Assembly (NCBI GenBank): GCA_036675035.1
Contig: JAKFFO010000171.1
Coordinates: 1-28,562 of the forward strand
Direction of reading: 5' to 3'
Length of the DNA stretch: 28,562 bases
Origin: MESE01 sp036675035
Lineage (GTDB): Bacteria > Pseudomonadota > Gammaproteobacteria > Burkholderiales > Burkholderiaceae_D
Made by a program: the position numbers and the translations under genes. Each line of letters opens with the position of its first letter. Position 1 is the first letter of the stretch. The notes below the pieces were generated by a model. It was not told where the DNA came from and did no database searches. It was given only the letters and a program-made list of their open reading frames with translations. Below are positions 1-5,803 of this stretch, one piece after another.

Positions 1-56
1 AACAGGATATTCATTTGTTCGAACGCCTGGTGTTCATGTCGCGGACCAATCGCTAA
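1..56 (+). CDS. MoxR-type AAA ATPase, C-terminal end only
   Basis: Only the last 17 codons are in the window, read in the frame starting at base 3 and ending in TAA at 54-56. The peptide ends QDIHLFERLVFMSRTNR. As I recall the family, this resembles the C-terminus of the MoxR-type AAA ATPases that pair with VWA-domain proteins in Burkholderiales (their ends read like HLFERLVFM-R-NR). Those ATPases are thought to act as chaperones that mature or remodel partner enzymes together with the VWA protein. The VWA partner is at 685-1854, separated from this gene by a GNAT gene, which supports the call. The function beyond the family name is inferred. Confidence 0.6.
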   Translation, partial: QDIHLFERLVFMSRTNR

Positions 57-67
57 GAGCTCATTCC

Positions 68-670
68 ATGATCAGGGTTGAACCGGTTACGCTGGAATCG
101 AACGGTGTGCGTCTCGAGCCACTTGCCGCAGCCCATGCCGCCGATCTGGCGCGTGCTGCGCAGGACGGTGCGTTGTGGAATATTCGCGTTACGTCGGTGC
201 CCGCGCCGGGAGATGAAAGCGCATACGTGAACACGGCGCTTGAAATGCGCGAGGCCGGTTCCCGTATGCCGTTTGCGGTACGCGAATTGTCGAGCGGGAA
301 TATCATTGGATCAACCAGCTACCACGACATCATGCCGGCAATCGATCGCGTTGAAATCGGTTATACCTGGTATGCAAAATCATATCAGCGCAAACATGTG
401 AATACGACCTGCAAGCTGATGCTTCTGACACATGCGTTTGAAACGCTCGAATGCAAGGTCGTCGGTTTTCGTACTGATAATTTCAATCATGCGTCGCAGC
501 GGGCCATAGAACGTCTCGGCGCAAAACGCGACGGCGTGATTCGTCATCACGGGCAGCGGCGCGACGGCACGGTGAGGGATACGGTTATTTATAGCATTAC
601 CGCAGGCGAGTGGCCGGAAATAAACGCCCATTTGCGTTACAAGCTGTCGCAACAGTACGGCGACAGCTAG
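68..670 (+). CDS. GNAT family N-acetyltransferase, RimJ/RimL-like
   Basis: This 200-residue protein has the RimJ/RimL-type GNAT fold order: an N-terminal strand with LEPLAAAHAADLARAA, a central RELSSGNIIGSTSY strand pair, then VEIGYTWYAKSYQRKHVNT around residues 95-115, where acetyl-CoA binds, and FRTDNFNHASQRAIERLGA further on. The QRKHVNT stretch replaces the usual glycine-rich Q/R-x-x-G-x-G/A loop. This is characteristic of one GNAT subfamily rather than a sign of decay. The acceptor could be a protein N-terminus, an amino acid or a small molecule; nothing in the sequence decides. It starts 11 bp after the stop of the MoxR-type gene and ends 14 bp before the VWA gene, so all three are probably co-transcribed. 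AAGAG at 54-58 is a weak ribosome-binding site. Confidence 0.88.
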   Translation: MIRVEPVTLESNGVRLEPLAAAHAADLARAAQDGALWNIRVTSVPAPGDESAYVNTALEMREAGSRMPFAVRELSSGNIIGSTSYHDIMPAIDRVEIGYTWYAKSYQRKHVNTTCKLMLLTHAFETLECKVVGFRTDNFNHASQRAIERLGAKRDGVIRHHGQRRDGTVRDTVIYSITAGEWPEINAHLRYKLSQQYGDS

Positions 671-684
671 AAGCTGGTGACATT

Positions 685-1854
685 ATGTTGATTGATTTTT
701 TCTTTACGCTCAAGGATGCCAAGATTCCGGTGTCGATCAAGGAATTCCTGATCCTGCTTGAAGCGATGCAAGAGAGTGTAATCAGTCCTTCGCTGGACGA
801 TTTCTATTTTTTGTCGCGGATGACGCTGGTGAAAGACGAAGCGCATTTCGACAAGTTCGACAAGGCATTCGGATTGTATTTCAAGGGCATCGATGCGGTG
901 TTTGAGAAGAACGCCGAAATTCCGCTCGACTGGCTGCTGAAGCGCATGGAGCGCGAACTCACGCCGGAACAGAAAGCGCAACTGGAAAAATTCGGTTACG
1001 ACAAGCTGATGGATCGCTTGAAAGAACTTCTGGCTGAACAGAAGGAACGCCATGAGGGCGGCAGCAAATGGATCGGCACCGGCGGCACTTCTCCGTTCGG
1101 CAACGGCGGGCAGAATCCGGAGGGTATCCGGATCGGCGGCGAAGGCGGCAACAGGACCGCAGTGAAAGTCTGGGAAGCGCGCGCCTATCGCGACTATGAT
1201 TCCGAGCGTGAACTCGGCACACGCAATATCAAGGTGGCACTGCGGCGTTTGCGCAAGTTCGCACGTGAAGGCGCCGAAGAAGAATTGGCGCTCGACGATA
1301 CGATCCGTGCTACCGCCAACAATGCCGGCTATCTAGACATCAAGATGCAGCCGGAGCGCAAAAACAATATCAAGGTATTGATGCTGCTGGACGTCGGCGG
1401 CACCATGGATGACCATATTGCGCGCACCGAAGAACTGTTCTCGGCGTCGAAAACCGAATTCAAGAATATGGAATTTTATTATTTCCATAACTGCGTCTAC
1501 GACTACATCTGGAAAAACAATCGCCGTCGCCATGCCGAACGATTTCCGACCTGGGATATCCTGCGCAAGTATCCGCCCGACACGAAACTGATTCTGGTCG
1601 GCGATGCGACGATGAGCCCGTACGAGATTCTGCAGCCGGGCGGATCGGTCGAATACAACAATGAAGAAGCCGGTGCAGTCTGGCTGCAGCGCTTTACCAG
1701 CACCTTTCCAAAATATATCTGGCTCAATCCGGAACCGGAAGGCTTGTGGCAATACCGCCAATCGATTGCGGTCATTCGGCAGATCATGAACAACCGGATG
1801 TTCCCGCTGACCATCGATGGACTGGAGCGCGCGATGCGCTTGTTGAGCAAATAA
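685..1854 (+). CDS. VWA domain-containing protein (MoxR partner, CoxE-like)
   Basis: This 389-residue protein has a helical N-terminal half (MLIDFFFTLKDAKIPVSIKE, then an EFLILLEAM stretch), a Gly-rich linker around residues 125-156 (GGSKWIGTGGTSPFGNGG) and a C-terminal von Willebrand A domain. The metal site at about residues 236-240 reads DVGGT instead of the classical DxSxS, so the MIDAS is degenerate, as in other members of this family. A later GDATMSPYEI supplies another MIDAS-like acidic loop. ATG 685 is chosen because the family begins MLIDFFF and GGTGA lies just upstream; an in-frame upstream ATG at 610 lies inside the GNAT gene. Together with the upstream MoxR ATPase it probably forms a chaperone-like pair. 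The client is unknown. Confidence 0.88.
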   Translation: MLIDFFFTLKDAKIPVSIKEFLILLEAMQESVISPSLDDFYFLSRMTLVKDEAHFDKFDKAFGLYFKGIDAVFEKNAEIPLDWLLKRMERELTPEQKAQLEKFGYDKLMDRLKELLAEQKERHEGGSKWIGTGGTSPFGNGGQNPEGIRIGGEGGNRTAVKVWEARAYRDYDSERELGTRNIKVALRRLRKFAREGAEEELALDDTIRATANNAGYLDIKMQPERKNNIKVLMLLDVGGTMDDHIARTEELFSASKTEFKNMEFYYFHNCVYDYIWKNNRRRHAERFPTWDILRKYPPDTKLILVGDATMSPYEILQPGGSVEYNNEEAGAVWLQRFTSTFPKYIWLNPEPEGLWQYRQSIAVIRQIMNNRMFPLTIDGLERAMRLLSK

Positions 1855-1879
1855 GCACCCATCCGGGACAACTCATTCC

Positions 1880-1895
1880 GGCGCGAGTCCGCGCC
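1880..1895. terminator. GC hairpin between convergent genes
   Basis: GGCGCG-AGTC-CGCGCC is a perfect 6-bp stem with a tetraloop in the 45-bp gap between the convergent VWA and receiver-like genes. No T-run follows on either strand, so it is at best a weak bidirectional terminator or a 3'-end stabiliser. Confidence 0.35.
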
Positions 1896-1899
1896 TAGG

Positions 1900-2724
1900 T
1901 CACCTTGCCTGCGGCAGAAATTTTTTGAAAATCGAAATCAGGCAGTTTCCGGTCACCGGCTTGTTCAGAAATCCGTCGCATCCGGCTTGCCGTGCGAGAC
2001 TCTGATCGTAGTGAAATGATTTCCCAACCAGGAAAATTATCGTCGCTCTTTCGGCGATATTGGTCTTGATCGCTTCACAAAGACGGTAAGGATCAACTTG
2101 CGGTGTCGACGTATTGATCAGCACCAGCGAGACCTTCGATGTCCGGCAGAAGTCCTGCGCGGCAGTCTCGTCGTCCGCCCAGTTCACCGGCACCTTGCGA
2201 CGGGCCAATAATTGTGCAGCATAGTCGCTAAATGCGGCATTTTTATCGATGATTAAAACGCCGCCGATCACCGGCGGTCGGCGCATGCGCAGGTATTCGG
2301 CCGGATCGGTCAGATCGACATCGAGCCGGTTCCTGCGCCGGCGCTCTGGCACCGTGACGACATCGGAGGCTTCCAGCCGGGACAGCGTGTCGGCACGTTT
2401 TTCGACCAGTTCATCCAGTGCCTGAAGCAATTCAGGCCAATGAATCGGGTGCGCGATCCGGGCATGAGGCAATTCAATCTCCGGAGTTCCGACCAGCAGA
2501 ACGGGGCGTACCGTGCTCGGACCGAGATAGGACAATGCCACCAACGATTTCCACTCGGTTGCATTCGCAAGGAACAGATCCGGATCCTGCAGATTATCTT
2601 CCGGCAGTGAAAAATAGGCGTAGCCGCTGACACGCTTTTCGGCAAAATGCATATCGATGGTGGCGACTTCGTCGGAAGAAAATCCGATAAGACGAACCGC
2701 AAAGGGAAATTTAGGTTTCGGCAT
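1900..2724 (-). CDS. regulator with degenerate response-regulator receiver domain
   Basis: This 274-residue protein has two parts. Residues 1 to about 140 have no motif I recognise; they contain a run resembling a second alpha/beta signalling domain (PVLLVGTPEIELPHARIAHP) and a basic stretch PERRRRNR. Residues about 155-270 resemble a CheY-type receiver: VLIIDK at the acidic pocket, LVLINTSTPQVDPYRLCEAI where phosphorylation should occur, and LNKPV with the conserved Lys at about 255. The phosphorylatable Asp is replaced by Asn (about residue 204, codon AAT) and the acidic pair is reduced to Asp-Lys. Phosphorylation is therefore unlikely and the domain may act as a constitutive or protein-binding module. 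The start is taken at ATG 2724; an upstream in-frame TTG at 2763 would add 13 residues. It is divergent from parE. No output DNA-binding domain is visible. Confidence 0.7.
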   Translation of the reverse strand: MPKPKFPFAVRLIGFSSDEVATIDMHFAEKRVSGYAYFSLPEDNLQDPDLFLANATEWKSLVALSYLGPSTVRPVLLVGTPEIELPHARIAHPIHWPELLQALDELVEKRADTLSRLEASDVVTVPERRRRNRLDVDLTDPAEYLRMRRPPVIGGVLIIDKNAAFSDYAAQLLARRKVPVNWADDETAAQDFCRTSKVSLVLINTSTPQVDPYRLCEAIKTNIAERATIIFLVGKSFHYDQSLARQAGCDGFLNKPVTGNCLISIFKKFLPQAR

Positions 2725-2829
2725 GGTGAGATATTTTATTAAGTATTCGTCATGTTGCAGCAAATTAATTTTTATTTCGTTTCGCTATTGCTACTTTCAG
2801 TTTTGATTTGCGTATCAGATCGCCATTTG

Positions 2830-2845
2830 CTGTATATAAAGCCAG
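2830..2845. promoter_or_regulatory. LexA-like SOS box
   Basis: CTGTATATAAAGCCAG fits CTG-N10-CAG exactly and CTGT-N8-ACAG with one mismatch. Over the 20-bp E. coli consensus, 16 positions agree by eye. It lies in the divergent gap between the receiver-like gene (minus) and parE (plus) and directly abuts a TATAAT hexamer, where bound repressor would block RNA polymerase. No binding data exist, and a chance match in AT-rich DNA is possible. Confidence 0.4.
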
Positions 2846-2851
2846 TATAAT
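2846..2851 (+). promoter_or_regulatory. consensus -10 element reading toward parE
   Basis: The hexamer TATAAT is a perfect sigma-70 -10 element. The base run 16-18 bp upstream (CCATTT/CATTTG) is a poor -35 and overlaps the flank of the LexA-like box at 2830-2845. Transcription would begin near 2858, about 170 nt before the parE start codon, giving a long leader. Confidence 0.4.
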
Positions 2852-2909
2852 TACGTCATCCGAAGCGCGGCACCACCGTACCAGCGTCGGGTTAAAGCTG
2901 AGCCCCGGC

Positions 2910-2951
2910 AGTGCAAGGACTGAAGTGATTCCTCGCACTACAAGGTTTTTT
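2910..2951 (+). terminator. imperfect hairpin followed by T6 in the parE leader
   Basis: AGTGCAAGGA at 2910-2919 pairs with TCCTCGCACT at 2930-2939 (nine pairs, one A-C mismatch, 10-nt loop). Six T residues follow at 2946-2951, after a 6-nt gap. The gap makes it a weak intrinsic terminator. Combined with the promoter-like element at 2846 it could end a short transcript of about 95 nt or attenuate parE transcription. Confidence 0.3.
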
Positions 2952-2958
2952 CATTAAA

Positions 2959-3030
2959 ATGCAAAAACTTTTGCTTAGTGTTTAAATGCGTTTTCGCTTT
3001 CAACAACCTGTTCTTCTTATTCTTCCTTGA
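2959..3030 (+). other. two tiny leader ORFs abutting parE
   Basis: In the parE frame, ATG 2959 opens an 8-codon ORF (MQKLLLSV) ending in TAA at 2983-2985. ATG 2986 follows at once and opens a 14-codon ORF (MRFRFQQPVLLILP) ending in TGA at 3028-3030, directly followed by the parE ATG at 3031. parE itself has no Shine-Dalgarno sequence. Termination-reinitiation could therefore deliver ribosomes to parE. The first ORF has only a distant AAGG (2942-2945). Whether either is translated cannot be told from the sequence. Confidence 0.3.
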
Positions 3031-5019
3031 ATGGCCACTAAAAAATCCGCCTTATCCGGCTACAGCGAAGCATCGATCCGAGTCCTGAAAGGATTGGAGC
3101 CGGTCAAGCAGCGTCCGGGGATGTACACCCGTACCGAAAATCCGTTGCACATCATCCAGGAAGTCATCGACAACGCTTCCGACGAAGCGCTGGGCGGTTA
3201 CTGCAAGAACATCGTCGTGACGCTCAACGTCGATGGCAGTGTCAGCGTCGACGACGACGGACGCGGCATCCCGGTCGGAATGCATCCGGAAGAAAAGATA
3301 CCGACTGTTGAAATCGTCTTCACCCGGCTACACGCAGGCGGAAAATTCGATAAAGGTTCCGGCGGTGCGTATGCGTTTTCCGGCGGCCTGCATGGTGTCG
3401 GTGTCTCGGTGACCAATGCATTATCGACGCGTCTTGAAATCACGGTCTGGCGCGAAGGCGGCGTACACCAGCTTGCATTCGCCAATGGCGACGTGGCCGA
3501 GAAACTGAAATCGCGACCCATCGCGCGCGAGGAAAAGCGGACCGGTACTCGCGTCACCGCATGGCCGAATCCGAAATATTTCGATTCCGCACAGATCCCT
3601 CAGTCCGAGCTGGTACGCCTGTTGCGCTCCAAGGCAGTGTTGCTGCCTGGCGTAAAAGTAACACTGGTCAATGCGAAGAACGGAGATACTCAGACCTGGC
3701 AGTATGAGCAAGGCTTGCGCGGCTATCTGACCGAATCACTGGCACAGGCGTCGAATGCAGAAACCGTGATTCCCCTGTTCGAAGGCGAGCAATACGCGAA
3801 CGCCGATGCCGAAGGATTCGCCGAAGGTGAAGGCGCCGCCTGGGTCGTGGCATGGACCGAAGAGGGCAATGTGGTTCGCGAATCGTTCGTGAACCTGATC
3901 CCGACTTCAGCCGGCGGCACCCATGAGTCGGGATTGCGTGAAGGGCTGTTCGGCGCCATCAAGAGTTTTGTCGAGATGCATTCGCTGCTACCCAAGGGCG
4001 TCAAGCTGCTGCCCGAAGATGTGTTTGCGCGCGTGTCCTTCGTATTGTCCGCGAAAGTACTCGACCCGCAGTTCCAGGGGCAGATCAAGGAGCGCCTGAA
4101 TTCGCGCGACGCGGTGCGGCTGGTGTCGGGCTTTACCCGGCCGGCGCTTGAGCTGTGGCTGAATCATCATGTCGATTACGGCAAGAAACTCGCCGAGCTG
4201 GTGATCAAGCAGGCACAAAGCCGGCTGCGTTCCGCACAAAAGGTCGAGAAGAAAAAATCGTCCGGTGTTGCCGTGTTGCCAGGCAAGCTGACCGATTGCG
4301 AATCCAGCGACATCACACGCAACGAATTGTTTCTGGTCGAAGGCGATTCCGCCGGAGGCTCGGCAAAAATGGGCCGCGACAAGGAGTTCCAGGCAATCCT
4401 GCCGCTACGGGGCAAGGTATTGAATTCCTGGGAATCCGACCGCGACCGACTGTTCGCCAATAATGAAATTCACGATATCGCGGTAGCGATCGGCGTCGAT
4501 CCGCATGGCAAGAACGACACGCCGGATCTGAGCGGCCTGCGTTACGGCCGAATCTGCATTCTTTCCGATGCCGACGTGGACGGTTCGCATATCCAAGTAT
4601 TGTTGCTGACGCTGTTTTTCAAGCACTTCCCGCAGCTGATCGAGCATGGCCATATTTGCATCGCGCGCCCGCCGCTGTATCGGGTCGATGCGCCAGCACG
4701 CGGCAAGAAGCCGGCGCAGAAAGTCTATGCGCTGGATGATGGCGAGCTTGAAGCAATTGAAGACAAACTGCGCAAGGACGGCGTCAGGGAAGGTGGGTGG
4801 GCAATTTCGCGATTCAAGGGGCTGGGCGAAATGAATGCGGAACAATTGTGGGAAACTACGATGAACCCGGACACCCGGCGTCTGCTGCCGGTATCGCTCG
4901 GCTCGTTCAGCCTGGCCGCATCCGAAGAGCGCTTCAACATGCTGATGGGCAAAGGCGAAGCTGCTGCACGTCGTGCATGGATAGAAGAACACGGCAACGA
5001 AGCGGAAGCGGATATCTGA
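3031..5019 (+). CDS. parE: DNA topoisomerase IV subunit B
   Basis: This 662-residue type IIA topoisomerase ATPase subunit (E. coli ParE is 630) works with ParC to decatenate daughter chromosomes in the cytoplasm. It has a GHKL ATPase with E44/N48 in IIQEVIDNASDEA, DDDGRGIP at 74-81 and GGLHGVGVSVTNA at 118-130. A transducer domain follows, then a TOPRIM domain with EGDSAGGSA at 437-445 and the metal-binding DADVDG at 513-518, and a C-terminal ParC-binding tail (GLGEMN region). It is ParE rather than GyrB because it lacks the long GyrB insert and sits beside parC. The start codon lacks a Shine-Dalgarno sequence. Its TGA overlaps the ATG of the transglycosylase gene, so these two are translationally coupled. 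Confidence 0.96.
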   Translation: MATKKSALSGYSEASIRVLKGLEPVKQRPGMYTRTENPLHIIQEVIDNASDEALGGYCKNIVVTLNVDGSVSVDDDGRGIPVGMHPEEKIPTVEIVFTRLHAGGKFDKGSGGAYAFSGGLHGVGVSVTNALSTRLEITVWREGGVHQLAFANGDVAEKLKSRPIAREEKRTGTRVTAWPNPKYFDSAQIPQSELVRLLRSKAVLLPGVKVTLVNAKNGDTQTWQYEQGLRGYLTESLAQASNAETVIPLFEGEQYANADAEGFAEGEGAAWVVAWTEEGNVVRESFVNLIPTSAGGTHESGLREGLFGAIKSFVEMHSLLPKGVKLLPEDVFARVSFVLSAKVLDPQFQGQIKERLNSRDAVRLVSGFTRPALELWLNHHVDYGKKLAELVIKQAQSRLRSAQKVEKKKSSGVAVLPGKLTDCESSDITRNELFLVEGDSAGGSAKMGRDKEFQAILPLRGKVLNSWESDRDRLFANNEIHDIAVAIGVDPHGKNDTPDLSGLRYGRICILSDADVDGSHIQVLLLTLFFKHFPQLIEHGHICIARPPLYRVDAPARGKKPAQKVYALDDGELEAIEDKLRKDGVREGGWAISRFKGLGEMNAEQLWETTMNPDTRRLLPVSLGSFSLAASEERFNMLMGKGEAAARRAWIEEHGNEAEADI

Positions 5020-5789
5020 TGCGGATTGCCGCGCTCATTGTGTGCTGGAGTCTTGGCTTCGCGTCAACGCACGCGCTGGCCGATATCTATGGCTACACCG
5101 ATGCGCAAGGCATTGCCCATTTTTCGACCGAAAAACTGGATGAGCGGTACCAGCTGTTTTTTCGCGGCGACAAGCCGTTCGATTCATCGGCCGTGGCGGC
5201 ACGCGGCACGGTTGCGATCGATCCTGCGCTGGTACGCTATCTGGCCGCGCATCCGAGCCTGAAAAAATTCGAGCTGCTGATGCAGCAGGCAGGCAAGGAA
5301 TTTTCGATCGAACCGGCCCTGCTCAAGGCAGTGATGGCCGCGGAATCCGGATTCAATCCCGACGCGGTATCGCCCAAGGGCGCTGTCGGACTGATGCAGA
5401 TCATGCCGGCGACCGCCGAACGTTACGGCTTGCGGCACGATAAAGCAAAGTCGATTGCAGAAAAGCTGGCCGACCCGAAAACCAACATCCGAATCGGTGC
5501 TCGTTATCTGCGTGATCTGCATAAACTGTTTCCGAATCAACCGCAGCTGATACTCGCGTCCTACAACGCCGGCGAAGGCGCTGTGAAAAAATATCAGAAT
5601 ACGATTCCGCCCTACCCGGAAACGCGAAATTATGTACAAATCGTCAGCCAGTTTTATCGGCTGTACAAACCTGCTGCCGGCCGCACCGGCGCGGCGGTAT
5701 TTTCCAGCCCTTCTGCGGACTCGAAACGTATTTTCATGACCATCCCGGGCCGGCACAATACGCCGGCGCCAATTGCACAATCCGAATGA
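5019..5789 (+). CDS. secreted lytic transglycosylase (DUF4124 + SLT domains)
   Basis: This 256-residue precursor starts with a signal peptide (MRIAALIVCWSLGFASTHALA). A short DUF4124-like domain follows (DIYGYTDAQGIAHFSTEKL), then a Slt70-type catalytic domain. The catalytic Glu is E109 in AAESGFNPDAVSPKGAVGL, followed by GLMQIMP (124-130), the GARYLRDL helix and SYNAGEGAV. It should cleave the MurNAc-GlcNAc bond of periplasmic peptidoglycan with 1,6-anhydro product formation. ATG 5019 is chosen because it begins the signal peptide and overlaps the parE TGA; upstream starts lie inside parE. parC begins 14 bp after its stop. The position between the two topoisomerase IV genes is odd and may link expression of wall remodelling to chromosome segregation. 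Confidence 0.92.
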   Translation: MRIAALIVCWSLGFASTHALADIYGYTDAQGIAHFSTEKLDERYQLFFRGDKPFDSSAVAARGTVAIDPALVRYLAAHPSLKKFELLMQQAGKEFSIEPALLKAVMAAESGFNPDAVSPKGAVGLMQIMPATAERYGLRHDKAKSIAEKLADPKTNIRIGARYLRDLHKLFPNQPQLILASYNAGEGAVKKYQNTIPPYPETRNYVQIVSQFYRLYKPAAGRTGAAVFSSPSADSKRIFMTIPGRHNTPAPIAQSE

Positions 5790-5803
5790 TCTCCTGAACC
5801 ACA

